64,000 nucleotides of DNA from Roseburia inulinivorans DSM 16841. Lineage in GTDB: Bacteria; Bacillota; Clostridia; Lachnospirales; Lachnospiraceae. The notes beneath the pieces were generated by a model. That model was not told the DNA's origin. It did no database searches and saw only the letters and a program-made list of their open reading frames with translations. Positions 46,673 through 55,887 of the stretch are shown here, one piece after another (within the stretch, counting starts at the first letter, position 1; every line of letters begins with the position of its first letter). Made by a program: the position numbers and the translations under genes. The DNA is taken from assembly GCF_000174195.1 (NCBI RefSeq), contig NZ_ACFY01000040.1:1-64000 (forward strand), given 5' to 3'.

Positions 46673-47812
46673 ATGGATGGTGTTTTGTCACAGGAAGAAA
46701 TCAGTGCTTTGCTGAATAACCCGGATGATGCAAATAAAAATGATTTGCTGACAGATGCTGAGAAAGACGCGATTGGCGAAATTGGTAACATCAGCATGGG
46801 AACAGCGGCAACAACATTGTTTTCCCTTGTAAATCGTAAAGTAGATATTTCAACGCCGGTTGTATCTTTTGCAACATGGAGTGACATCTGTGATGCATAT
46901 GAAAAACCGTGTGTATTTATCCGAATTGCATATACAGTTGGTTTGGATGGAAGTAATATTCTTGTTTTAAAAGAACATGATGTAAAAGTCATTACAGACC
47001 TGATGATGGGTGGTGATGGTACTAATACAGATGGAGAACTTGGAGAGTTACATTTAAGTGCAATCAGCGAAGCGATGAATCAGATGATGGGTTCCGCAGC
47101 GACCTCTCTTTCCTCTATGCTGAATAAGACCATCGATATCAGTCCGCCAGTTGCAGATCTTGTGGATCTTCATGATAATATTGATGAGGGATCAATCGCA
47201 GATTTTTTATCCGGTTCGTTTGTTAAGATTTCATTTAAGATGGAGATTGGAGATCTGGTAGACAGTGAGATCATGCAGTTGTATCCGGTTTCTTTTGCGA
47301 AGGAGATGTGCGCAAGCATTACAAAGAATATGGAAGCGGATACCAATTCCACATCGAACGAGGCAGAAAAAGCAGTGAGTGCACAGCCAGCTGCACCACA
47401 GCCTCAGATGGAACAGCCGATGGGAGGTCAGCAGGTTATGGGACAGCCAATGATGGGGCAGCCGATGATGGGACAGCCAATGATGGCACCGAATATGAAT
47501 CAAATGTATGCACAGCCGGTAAATGTACAGCCGGCACAGTTTCAGGCTTTTAATCCAAGTATTGCACAGGTTGCAGGAGCAGAGAACATCGGATTGATCA
47601 TGGATGTTCCACTTGAAGTGACAGTAGAACTTGGAAGAACAACAAAGTCGATCCATGAGATTTTGGATTTCGCACCTGGTACGATTATCGAGTTGAATCG
47701 AATTGCCGGTGAACCAATAGATATTCTGGTAAACGGAAAATACGTTGCCAAGGGTGAAGTCGTAGTAATTGAAGAAAGTTTTGGTGTGAGAATCACTGAA
47801 ATTGTGAAATAA
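46673..47812 (+). CDS. fliY: FliY: CheC-like phosphatase plus FliN switch domain
   Basis: FliY is the Firmicute FliN with CheY-P phosphatase activity at the motor. The 379-residue protein begins with a CheY-binding peptide (VLSQEEISALLNN). Two CheC active-site helices have intact Glu-x-x-Asn: KDAIGEIGNISMG and LSAISEAMNQMMG. A Pro/Gln/Met linker (about 240–300) with a short tandem repeat joins the C-terminal FliN domain (MDVPLEVTVELGRTTKSIHEIL…VLVNGKYVAKGEVVVIEESFGVRI-type). CheY follows 29 bp later. Confidence 0.96.
   Translation: MDGVLSQEEISALLNNPDDANKNDLLTDAEKDAIGEIGNISMGTAATTLFSLVNRKVDISTPVVSFATWSDICDAYEKPCVFIRIAYTVGLDGSNILVLKEHDVKVITDLMMGGDGTNTDGELGELHLSAISEAMNQMMGSAATSLSSMLNKTIDISPPVADLVDLHDNIDEGSIADFLSGSFVKISFKMEIGDLVDSEIMQLYPVSFAKEMCASITKNMEADTNSTSNEAEKAVSAQPAAPQPQMEQPMGGQQVMGQPMMGQPMMGQPMMAPNMNQMYAQPVNVQPAQFQAFNPSIAQVAGAENIGLIMDVPLEVTVELGRTTKSIHEILDFAPGTIIELNRIAGEPIDILVNGKYVAKGEVVVIEESFGVRITEIVK
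47438..47482 (+). repeat. Three 15-bp tandem units in the fliY linker
   Basis: Three in-frame copies of a 15-bp unit encode Met-Gly-Gln-Pro-Met; units 1 and 3 are identical. It extends a flexible Met/Gln/Pro linker between the CheC-like and FliN domains. Copy number may vary between strains. Confidence 0.8.
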
Positions 47813-47841
47813 GATAGGAAAGAAGAGGAGAAACAAATAAT

Positions 47842-48201
47842 ATGGCTAAAGTAATGATTTGCGATGACGCAGCATTTATGAGAATGATGATTAAGGATAT
47901 CTTAACAAAGAATGGTTATGAGATTGCTGCAGAGGCAGAAAACGGACAGAAAGCAGTAGAAAAATATCCAGAAGCAAAACCAGATCTTGTATTAATGGAT
48001 ATCACAATGCCTGAGATGGATGGTATTGAAGCATTAAAGAAGATCAAAGCATTAGATCCAGGAGCTAAAATTATTATGTGTTCTGCAATGGGACAGCAGG
48101 CTATGGTTATCGAAGCAATCCAGGCAGGAGCAAAAGACTTTATCGTCAAACCATTCCAGGCAGAGCGTGTTCTTGAAGCAGTAAAAAAAGTTGTAGGTTA
48201 A
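47842..48201 (+). CDS. cheY: Chemotaxis response regulator CheY
   Basis: This 119-residue single-domain receiver is phosphorylated by CheA and binds FliM. The acidic pocket CDDAAFMRMM (Asp8–Asp9), phospho-acceptor Asp53 in LVLMDITMPEMDG, the switch Ser/Thr region (IIMCSAMGQ) and Lys103 in FIVKPF are all intact. Its place inside the switch and export gene block is the Bacillus arrangement. Confidence 0.97.
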   Translation: MAKVMICDDAAFMRMMIKDILTKNGYEIAAEAENGQKAVEKYPEAKPDLVLMDITMPEMDGIEALKKIKALDPGAKIIMCSAMGQQAMVIEAIQAGAKDFIVKPFQAERVLEAVKKVVG

Positions 48202-48202
48202 T

Positions 48203-48595
48203 ATGATATTACTCAGTTCTGCATTAGGCAGTTTTATCCAGCTGTTGGGCGTATTGATCATTTTTCTCTTTGTGCTGGCGATCACCTATTTCACAACAAA
48301 GTGGATCGGTAATTATCAGAAAACAAATTTTGCAAACAAAAATCTGCAGATTGTGGAATCAATACGTGTTGGAAATAATAAGTTTATTGCAATTGTAAAA
48401 GCAGGTGAGGTTTACCTTGTTGTAGCTGTTGGAAAAGATGATGTGACACTGCTCACACAGCTTACAGAAGAACAATTAAGCGAAGTACCGGATCTCTCTG
48501 CGGCACAAAACAGATTTCCGATGGATGGGAAGGCTGCACAGGAGAATTTCCGTGAGGTATTGAACCGGGTGAAGGAACATTTTCCTAAGAAATAG
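48203..48595 (+). CDS. fliO: Flagellar export protein FliO/FliZ
   Basis: FliO helps assemble the FliP pore. The 130-residue protein has one membrane helix (about 10–32, LLGVLIIFLFVLAITYFTTKWIG) and the FliO domain (NLQIVESIRVGNNKFIAIVKAGEVYLVVAVGKDDVTLL). ATG 48203 is 1 bp after the cheY stop. Similarity outside the core is low, as usual for FliO. Confidence 0.88.
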   Translation: MILLSSALGSFIQLLGVLIIFLFVLAITYFTTKWIGNYQKTNFANKNLQIVESIRVGNNKFIAIVKAGEVYLVVAVGKDDVTLLTQLTEEQLSEVPDLSAAQNRFPMDGKAAQENFREVLNRVKEHFPKK

Positions 48596-48604
48596 GTTTT
48601 GATT

Positions 48605-49453
48605 ATGACAAGAGTGAAAAAGACATATTGTATGGTGTCACTAATTGTGGCAATGGTGGTACTTGTTCTGACGCTTTCATGGTCAGCGGGTGGAACAACT
48701 GTGTATGCAGCTTCCATGGATCCGGACAGTATCACAACATTTGATGGTGACAATTCAGAGGGTGGTGTCACCAGAGCAGCAGAAGACAGTACAAATGGAT
48801 TGACAATTTCATACAACAATGATGGCGGATCATTGTCGGCACCGGTGAAGATGCTTTTGGTATTGACAATTTTATCACTGGCACCATCGATACTGATCAT
48901 GCTGACTTCTTATACAAGAATTATCATTGTATTACATTTTCTGCGTACCGCAATTGGAACGCAGACCGCACCACCTAATCAGGTATTGATCGCGTTGGCT
49001 TTATTTTTGACATTTTTCATTATGTGGCCGACATTCCAGCAGATCAATACAGAGGCGATCCAGCCTCTTGACAAGGGTGAGATTACGACGGAAGAGGCAT
49101 TTACCGTCGCACAGGGACCAATCAGGGAATTCATGTACGGTCAGACGCAGGAAAAAGATTTAAAGCTGTTTGTGGATATTTCAGATGAAACCTATGACAG
49201 TTATGATGATGTTCCGATGACGACTCTGATCCCGGCATTTATCTTAAGTGAATTGAGAGCTGCATTTATTATCGGTTTCGTGATTTATATTCCGTTTATC
49301 GTAATTGATATGGTCGTAGCATCCGTGCTGATGTCCATGGGTATGATGATGCTGCCTCCGACAACGATCTCCCTGCCATTTAAAATATTGCTTTTTATTC
49401 TGGCAGACGGATGGGATTTAGTGATCGGAAGCCTTGTAAAAACGTTTTATTAG
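48605..49453 (+). CDS. fliP: Flagellar export gate protein FliP
   Basis: FliP forms the core pore with FliQ and FliR. From ATG 48605 there are about 282 residues. A cleavable signal peptide (about 1–35, ending near VYA-A) and a variable loop precede the membrane helices. The signature VKMLLVLTILSLAPSILIMLTSYTRIIIVLHFLR and the C-terminal PPTTISLPFKILLFILADGWDLVI are clear. The TTG at 48599 is a less likely start. Confidence 0.96.
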   Translation: MTRVKKTYCMVSLIVAMVVLVLTLSWSAGGTTVYAASMDPDSITTFDGDNSEGGVTRAAEDSTNGLTISYNNDGGSLSAPVKMLLVLTILSLAPSILIMLTSYTRIIIVLHFLRTAIGTQTAPPNQVLIALALFLTFFIMWPTFQQINTEAIQPLDKGEITTEEAFTVAQGPIREFMYGQTQEKDLKLFVDISDETYDSYDDVPMTTLIPAFILSELRAAFIIGFVIYIPFIVIDMVVASVLMSMGMMMLPPTTISLPFKILLFILADGWDLVIGSLVKTFY

Positions 49454-49474
49454 TGGAATCTGAGGTGATGAGAT

Positions 49475-49747
49475 ATGATAACAGAGGGACAGGTTCTTGA
49501 TATCGCAAAAGATGCAATTTATTATATTATTATCTGTAGTGCCCCGGTTTTGATAATTTCGCTGGTGGTTGGTTTGATTATCAGTATTTTTCAGACAGTC
49601 ACTTCGATTCAGGAGCAGACACTTACATTTGTACCAAAGATTGTGGCAGTATTTATTGGATTGATGGTATGTGGTTCGTGGATTCTGAATCAGCTGTCGG
49701 AATTTGTGACGACCTTATGGTCGAACTTCAGTATTTATCTTGGATAG
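49475..49747 (+). CDS. fliQ: Flagellar export gate protein FliQ
   Basis: This 90-residue protein has two membrane helices: AIYYIIICSAPVLIISLVVGLIISIF, with the conserved QTVTSIQEQTLTFVPKI motif after it, and IVAVFIGLMVCGSWI. It has the normal FliQ length and lies between fliP and fliR. Confidence 0.96.
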   Translation: MITEGQVLDIAKDAIYYIIICSAPVLIISLVVGLIISIFQTVTSIQEQTLTFVPKIVAVFIGLMVCGSWILNQLSEFVTTLWSNFSIYLG

Positions 49748-49756
49748 GTTTGACAT

Positions 49757-50536
49757 ATGGTGCAGTATTCATTTTCATTGGAAAATTTTGAAATTTTTAT
49801 CTTAATACTTGTTCGCGTATCCTGCTTTGTATACATTGCACCTTTTTATGGGATGTCGAATGTGCCGAATCAGGTGAAGATAGGGCTTTCTGCGATGATC
49901 GCACTTCTGGTGTCTGGGTTTGCAGATGTTTCACAGGTTGAATATACCGGGCTTATAGGATATGCAGTCATTGTTTTGAAAGAGGGAATTACAGGGTTGC
50001 TGATCGGACTTGCTGCAAACGTTTGTAATTCCATTATTTTATTTGCGGGTAATATCATTGATATGGATATCGGTCTGTCAATGGCAACCGAATTTGATCC
50101 GATCAACAACGCGCAGGTAACATTAACTGGAAATCTGTATAATTATTTTATACTGATGCTGCTTGTGGTAACCGACATGCATCATTATATATTACGGGCC
50201 TTTGTGGATGCATTTACAGTCATACCGGTCAATGGACAGGTGTTTGACTGGGAGCATCTGATGAGATCCATGACAACTTATATGGGAGACATGTTTGTGA
50301 TAGCATTTCGTATCATTTTGCCGGTATTTGCATGTATCATGATCTTAAACTGTATCCTTGGTATCATGGCGAAGGTTTCACCGCAGATGAATATGTTTGC
50401 GGTAGGTATGCAGATGAAGATTATGGTTGGATTTGTTGTACTTTTTCTGACCGTATCATTGCTGCCAAGTGTGGCAAATTTCATTTTTACGGAAATGAAA
50501 AAATTGATGGTACTTTTTATAGAAGGAATGTATTGA
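49757..50536 (+). CDS. fliR: Flagellar export gate protein FliR
   Basis: FliR is the third pore component. In 259 residues there are about six membrane helices, with LENFEIFILILVRVSCFVYIAPFYG at the start and GFVVLFLTVSLLPSVANFIF near the end. The stop is 1 bp from the flhB start, so translation is probably coupled. Confidence 0.94.
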   Translation: MVQYSFSLENFEIFILILVRVSCFVYIAPFYGMSNVPNQVKIGLSAMIALLVSGFADVSQVEYTGLIGYAVIVLKEGITGLLIGLAANVCNSIILFAGNIIDMDIGLSMATEFDPINNAQVTLTGNLYNYFILMLLVVTDMHHYILRAFVDAFTVIPVNGQVFDWEHLMRSMTTYMGDMFVIAFRIILPVFACIMILNCILGIMAKVSPQMNMFAVGMQMKIMVGFVVLFLTVSLLPSVANFIFTEMKKLMVLFIEGMY

Positions 50537-50537
50537 C

Positions 50538-51671
50538 TTGGAACAGCAGAAACAGTTACATTTGATCATGGAATGGGATCTTCAGTGGTTTGCAAAGGAC
50601 GGACCCGGTGGTGAAAAAACAGAACCGGCGACAGCAAAGAAACTGAGGGAGGCAAGAGAGGATGGCAAAGTCGTAAAAAGTAAAGAACTTACGGCGGCAT
50701 TTGACCTGATCATTTTATTTCTTGTCCTGAAAATTTTTGTTTCATTTGTGGGTAACAGACTCATGAATAGTTTTGTGGATATCTACGGCAGGATACCGGA
50801 TATTGTAAGGGAGAATGCCGTTGATGTGACGGAAAAGTCAGTCGCAGCGCTTATGTCCGATGCACTGATACAGATTCTGATCGTCTGTGTTCCCTTTTTT
50901 GCATTTGGATTTGTTGTGACGGCGCTGATCAGTGTGATCCAGGTTGGGTGGAAAGTGACAGGGAAACCGTTGCAGCCCAAATTCGATAAATTTAATCCAA
51001 TCAATGGATTTAAAAGAATTTTTTCAAAAGATTCTATTTTTGAACTGGTCAAATCTATTCTTAAAATTTTTGTTATCGTCTATGTGGCATATACCTCGAT
51101 CAGAGGTCATGCACAGGACATTTTTATCCTATATGAGATCCCACTGATGCAGGCGATCATGCTTTGCGGAACGGTGATCATCAATGCTGGTCTGAAAATC
51201 AGTCTCGTCTATTTAGTGATCGGTCTGGCAGATTTTATTTATCAGAAGTATCGTTTTAATGAAGATATGAAGATGACCAAACAGGAAGTGAAGGACGAGT
51301 TTAAAAATACAGAGGGTAATCCGGAAATCAAAGGCAGACAGAGACAGCGTATGCGTGAGGCTTCCAGAAGACGTATGATGCAGGATGTTCCAAAAGCGGA
51401 CGTTGTCATCACGAACCCGACTCACTTTGCAGTTGCGATCAAGTATGATGCTGAGACATCAAAGGCACCGGTTGTTCTTGCAAAGGGAGAAGATTATCTG
51501 GCACAGAAAATCAAAGAGGCTGCCAGAGAACATCATATTGAGATTGTGGAAAACAAACCACTTGCGCGGATGCTGTATGCAAACGTGGATATCGGACAGG
51601 AAATTCCACCGGAACTGTATCAGGCAGTTGCCGAGATCCTCGCAATGGTTTACAATATGAGAGAAAAATAA
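50538..51671 (+). CDS. flhB: Flagellar export switch protein FlhB
   Basis: FlhB sets substrate specificity and cleaves itself at Asn-Pro in NPTH, here VVITNPTHFAVAIKYD. The 377-residue protein starts at TTG 50538, 10 nt after GAAGGA. The N-terminal KTEPATAKKLREAREDGKVVKSKEL is typical, followed by four membrane helices and the cytosolic autoprotease domain. A later ATG at 50568 would drop ten residues. Confidence 0.96.
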   Translation: MEQQKQLHLIMEWDLQWFAKDGPGGEKTEPATAKKLREAREDGKVVKSKELTAAFDLIILFLVLKIFVSFVGNRLMNSFVDIYGRIPDIVRENAVDVTEKSVAALMSDALIQILIVCVPFFAFGFVVTALISVIQVGWKVTGKPLQPKFDKFNPINGFKRIFSKDSIFELVKSILKIFVIVYVAYTSIRGHAQDIFILYEIPLMQAIMLCGTVIINAGLKISLVYLVIGLADFIYQKYRFNEDMKMTKQEVKDEFKNTEGNPEIKGRQRQRMREASRRRMMQDVPKADVVITNPTHFAVAIKYDAETSKAPVVLAKGEDYLAQKIKEAAREHHIEIVENKPLARMLYANVDIGQEIPPELYQAVAEILAMVYNMREK

Positions 51672-51698
51672 TTTGAGAGTGACTAAGGAGGAAAAGGC

Positions 51699-53732
51699 AT
51701 GAAAAAAGCGGACATTGGCGTAGCGTTATATTTACTTGCGGCCGTTATTTTTTTCATTGTTCCAATCAGTTCCACCTTGTTGGATGTGATGATCGCGATC
51801 AATATTTCTATCGCGTTAATTATACTGTTTAATACATTATTCGTGAAGGAAGTACTGGATATGTCTTTCTTCCCGACTCTTTTACTGTTCACGACTATTT
51901 TTAGAATTTCACTGAACGTGTCGTCTACCAGACTGATCCTTTCAACAGGAGCACCTGGTAATGTTGTCACAACGTTTGGCCAGTTCGTAGGTGGCGGTGA
52001 TCTTGTCATTGGTGCAATCATATTCATTGTACTCATTATTATCCAGTTTGTAGTTATTAATAAAGGTTCTGAGCGAGTTGCAGAGGTAACAGCACGTTTC
52101 ACACTGGATGCAATGCCGGGTAAACAGATGGCGATCGACGCTGACTTAAACACCGGAGCGATCACAGAGAAGGAAGCAAGGGAGCGCAGAAATAAGATTC
52201 AGGAAGAATCCGCTTTCTTTGGTTCCATGGATGGTGCTACAAAGTATGTTAAGGGAGATGCAACGGCAGGTCTTATCATTACATTTATCAACCTGATCGG
52301 TGGTACGGTCATGGGCGTGATGAGTCAGGGATTAAGCTTTGCAGAAGCGATCCAGCAATATGGTATCCTCACCATCGGTGACGGACTTTGTTCCCAGATC
52401 CCATCGCTTCTGATTTCTCTGTCAACCGGTATTCTGGTAACGAAAGCTTCCAAGGAAGCAGATTTTGGAACTGTTCTGGTAAGCCAGCTTTTTGGCATTC
52501 CGAAGGTGCTTTATCTGGTTGGTGCAACGCTTGCATTTTTGGGAATCACGACACCTTTGACATGGTATCTCTTTGTCGGTCTTGGTCTTGTGTTCATCAT
52601 TTCCGGACGTATGATGGATAAACAGATCCGTGTGGAGAGCATTGAGGAGGAAGTGAGTGAGGCAGAGACGGAGGCAGAGGAGATACGCAAACCGGAAAAT
52701 GTTGTTTCACTGCTCCAGGTAGATCCGATCGAACTGGAGTTTGGATATGGTATTATTCCATTGGCAGATGTCAATCAGGGTGGCGACCTTCTTGACCGTG
52801 TTGTCATGATCCGTAGACAGATCGCCTTGGAACTTGGTACGGTTGTGCCGATCATCCGTCTGCGTGATAATATCCAGCTGAATCCGAACCAGTATATTAT
52901 TAAGATCAAGGGTATCCAGGTGACAGAGGGAGAGATCCTTTTTGACCATTATATGGCGATGAATCCAGGGTATGTAGAGGAAGAGATCACTGGTATTCCG
53001 ACCTTTGAGCCATCCTTCCATCTGCCTGCGATCTGGATCACAGAGAGCCAGAGGGAGAGAGCGGAAAGCCTTGGATATACCGTTGTCGATCCGCCATCCA
53101 TTATTGCTACACACCTGACAGAGGTGATCCGGAACCATATTGCGGAGCTTTTGACAAGGCAGGATGTACAGAATCTGGTCAACAATCTGAAAGAGAGCAA
53201 TCCGGTTCTTGTGGACGAACTCATACCAAAATTGCTTGGTCTTGGTGAAGTACAGAAAGTATTACAGAATTTATTGAGCGAGGGAATTTCCATCCGAGAT
53301 CTTTTGACTATTTTTGAAACACTTGCAGATCATGCCGCTGTGACAAGAGACACGGATGTCCTGACAGAATATGTCCGCCAGAGTCTGAAGAGGGCAATCT
53401 CAAATAAATTCTTCCCGGCAAACGAGACAACCAGTGTAATCACTTTAGATCCGAAGATCGAGCAGGAGATTATGTCGTCAGTCAAACAGACAGAGCAGGG
53501 AGCGTATTTAACCTTAGACCCTGAACGCACCAAGGCCATTATGGCATCTTTGGAGCAGGAGGCTGCAAAGCTTGAAAATATGGGAAAAACTCCGATCGTT
53601 ATCACTTCACCGATTGTCCGTATGTATTTTAAGAAACTGACAGAAGATTATTTCAAAGATCTGATCGTTGTTTCATACAATGAAGTGGAATCGAATATTG
53701 AATTACAATCAGTAGGGATGGTGACAGCATAA
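51699..53732 (+). CDS. flhA: Flagellar export gate protein FlhA
   Basis: FlhA forms the nonameric ring that docks export chaperones. In 677 residues there are eight N-terminal membrane helices, the conserved FHIPEP-like loop region (RFTLDAMPGKQMAIDADLNTG) and the cytosolic domain from about 330 (DPIELEFGYGIIPLADVNQGGDLLDRV). AAGGAGGAAAAGG precedes the ATG. The gene has no frame lesion despite its length. Confidence 0.97.
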   Translation: MKKADIGVALYLLAAVIFFIVPISSTLLDVMIAINISIALIILFNTLFVKEVLDMSFFPTLLLFTTIFRISLNVSSTRLILSTGAPGNVVTTFGQFVGGGDLVIGAIIFIVLIIIQFVVINKGSERVAEVTARFTLDAMPGKQMAIDADLNTGAITEKEARERRNKIQEESAFFGSMDGATKYVKGDATAGLIITFINLIGGTVMGVMSQGLSFAEAIQQYGILTIGDGLCSQIPSLLISLSTGILVTKASKEADFGTVLVSQLFGIPKVLYLVGATLAFLGITTPLTWYLFVGLGLVFIISGRMMDKQIRVESIEEEVSEAETEAEEIRKPENVVSLLQVDPIELEFGYGIIPLADVNQGGDLLDRVVMIRRQIALELGTVVPIIRLRDNIQLNPNQYIIKIKGIQVTEGEILFDHYMAMNPGYVEEEITGIPTFEPSFHLPAIWITESQRERAESLGYTVVDPPSIIATHLTEVIRNHIAELLTRQDVQNLVNNLKESNPVLVDELIPKLLGLGEVQKVLQNLLSEGISIRDLLTIFETLADHAAVTRDTDVLTEYVRQSLKRAISNKFFPANETTSVITLDPKIEQEIMSSVKQTEQGAYLTLDPERTKAIMASLEQEAAKLENMGKTPIVITSPIVRMYFKKLTEDYFKDLIVVSYNEVESNIELQSVGMVTA

Positions 53733-54995
53733 ATGACAATAAAAAAATTCCAGGGAAAAACACAGGAAGAGGCAACAGAGAAGGCAAGACAGGAGCTTGG
53801 AGCCGGAGCTGTTGTGATGAATGTAAAAGAAATCAAACCAAAGGGGCTTTTTAATTTTTTTAAGGGCTCTACCTTTGAAGTCACTGCAGCGATCGAGGAA
53901 AAGGAGCAGTTTTTAAATGCTGTCCAGATGGCAGCAATGCAGCAGAAAAAGATTGAAAATATTAATCTTGCCGCAGATGAGAAGATCAGTATTCCGCTTC
54001 CGGCAGAAAAAACTGTTGAGCCAGCGCCTTCCTATCAGCGTCCGGTAACACCAGAAAAAGAAGTTGTGGTGAATAAGAGCGAAAGTGATATTGAAAAGAA
54101 ATTGGAAAACCTTTCCAATATTTTGGAAAAAAAGCTCAGTGAAGATGGAGCAAGGGAGGCAGAAATGCCGGTGACTCCTAAGGCATCTCCAAAAAATCTT
54201 GAAAATTTCAAGTTTATGAAGATGCTCTACCGTACCATGCTGAACAATGATGTAAATGAAAAGTATGTCAATCAGATTCTCGATGAAGCTGAGAAGGTTA
54301 CAAACAGCGGAAGCAATGTTGATATTATTCTTTCCAATGTTTACCAGAAGATGATCTTAAAACTTGGAGAGCCAAATTGCATTGACTTGTCAGGAAAGAA
54401 GCCGCATGTTATATTTTTTGTAGGACCTACAGGAGTAGGCAAAACAACCACGATCGCCAAGATCGCAGCAAAGTACAAGGTGGAGCATGACAAAAAGGTT
54501 GCTATGCTGACAGCAGATACTTACCGGATCGCAGCGGCAGAACAGTTAAAGATTTACGCCAATATTTTAGATGCACCGGTGAAGATCATTTACTCTGCGG
54601 AAGAACTCAATCAGTCTTTGGAGACACTGGCTGAATACGACCTTGTATTTGTGGATACTGCAGGTTTTTCCCATAAGAATGAGGAACAGCGTGAAGATAT
54701 TAAGAAACTGGTCAATGGTCTTGACCTAAAATATGAAAAGGAAGTTTACCTTGTTTTAAGTGCTACAACGAAGTATAAGGATCTTATGGAGATTGTTGAC
54801 ATTTATAGGGAAATTGCAGAATATAAGATTATTTTTACAAAATTAGATGAAACCACTTCATTTGGCAATATATTAAATATCCGCTTATATTCAGGGGCAG
54901 ATCTGTCTTATATGACAAATGGACAGAGCGTTCCGGATGATCTGGAAGTATTTAATACCCAGATGGTGGTAAAACAACTGCTTGGAGGAAAGTAA
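53733..54995 (+). CDS. flhF: SRP-type GTPase FlhF
   Basis: FlhF marks the site and number of flagella. The 420-residue protein begins MTIKKFQGKTQEEATEKARQELG (B domain), with a variable charged stretch from 80 to 150. The NG domain has G1 FFVGPTGVGKTTTIAKIA, MLTADTYRIAAAEQLK, VDTAG and KLDET motifs. The ATG directly follows the flhA stop. flhG is 3 bp downstream, the usual pair. Confidence 0.96.
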   Translation: MTIKKFQGKTQEEATEKARQELGAGAVVMNVKEIKPKGLFNFFKGSTFEVTAAIEEKEQFLNAVQMAAMQQKKIENINLAADEKISIPLPAEKTVEPAPSYQRPVTPEKEVVVNKSESDIEKKLENLSNILEKKLSEDGAREAEMPVTPKASPKNLENFKFMKMLYRTMLNNDVNEKYVNQILDEAEKVTNSGSNVDIILSNVYQKMILKLGEPNCIDLSGKKPHVIFFVGPTGVGKTTTIAKIAAKYKVEHDKKVAMLTADTYRIAAAEQLKIYANILDAPVKIIYSAEELNQSLETLAEYDLVFVDTAGFSHKNEEQREDIKKLVNGLDLKYEKEVYLVLSATTKYKDLMEIVDIYREIAEYKIIFTKLDETTSFGNILNIRLYSGADLSYMTNGQSVPDDLEVFNTQMVVKQLLGGK

Positions 54996-54998
54996 CAG

Positions 54999-55874
54999 AT
55001 GGATCAGGCAGAAGAACTGCGCAATGTGATCAAAAAACAGAATCAGAGAACAAAGAAGCCCGCCAGGATCATCACTGTCACAAGTGGAAAGGGCGGTGTG
55101 GGAAAATCCAACATTGCCGTAAATCTTGCAGTCCAGTTTCAGCGGATGGGGTTGAAAACGATCATTTTTGATGCAGATATCGGACTTGCAAACGTGGAAG
55201 TGATGTTTGGAACAATTCCCCAGTATAGCCTGAACGATCTGATCTATCATGACAAAGAAATCGAGGACATCATTACGGATGGACCGGAGGGGGTTGGCTT
55301 TATTTCCGGCGGCTCCGGTATTATGGGACTGAGTAATCTGACACTGGATCAGATCAGTTATCTGGTAAAGTCAGTGGAAAAGCTTTCTGTGATCGCAGAT
55401 ATTGTGATCGTTGATACAGGCGCAGGAATTTCAGACAGTGTCATGGAGTTTGTGGCGTCAAGTCCTGAGATTTTACTGGTGACTACACCGGAACCAAGCT
55501 CACTTACGGATGCATATTCGCTATTGAAGATGCTTTACCGCAATCCGAAATACGATAAGAATGAATCGGTGATCCATGTACTGACGAACCGTGTTGCTTC
55601 CTTTGGTGAGGGAAAGATGGTTTTTGACAAACTGGAATCGGTTGTAAAACAGTTTCTGGATGGCTCTGTCCATTATATTGGGATCATCCCACAGGATGCG
55701 ATGTTAGAGAAAGCGGTGCGGATACAAAAACCGGTTTCCATCGTGTCGCCGAATGCAAGGTCTTCAAAACGGTTTGAGGAACTGGCACAGTATTTAGTGT
55801 CTGGCGGAAAGCAGGATTCTTCGGAACAAAATGCTTTCAGACAATTTCTGACAAAATTATTTAACCTTTCATAA
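54999..55874 (+). CDS. flhG: MinD-like ATPase FlhG (YlxH)
   Basis: FlhG stimulates FlhF and limits flagellar number. The 291-residue protein has the activator helix with Gln at the N-terminus (MDQAEELRNVIKKQNQ), deviant Walker A VTSGKGGVGKSNIAVNLA, IIFDADIGLANVEVMFG and the C-terminal amphipathic membrane helix (FRQFLTKLFNLS). It is part of the flhA-flhF-flhG block. Confidence 0.96.
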   Translation: MDQAEELRNVIKKQNQRTKKPARIITVTSGKGGVGKSNIAVNLAVQFQRMGLKTIIFDADIGLANVEVMFGTIPQYSLNDLIYHDKEIEDIITDGPEGVGFISGGSGIMGLSNLTLDQISYLVKSVEKLSVIADIVIVDTGAGISDSVMEFVASSPEILLVTTPEPSSLTDAYSLLKMLYRNPKYDKNESVIHVLTNRVASFGEGKMVFDKLESVVKQFLDGSVHYIGIIPQDAMLEKAVRIQKPVSIVSPNARSSKRFEELAQYLVSGGKQDSSEQNAFRQFLTKLFNLS

Positions 55875-55887
55875 GGAGAGGAGCTAT

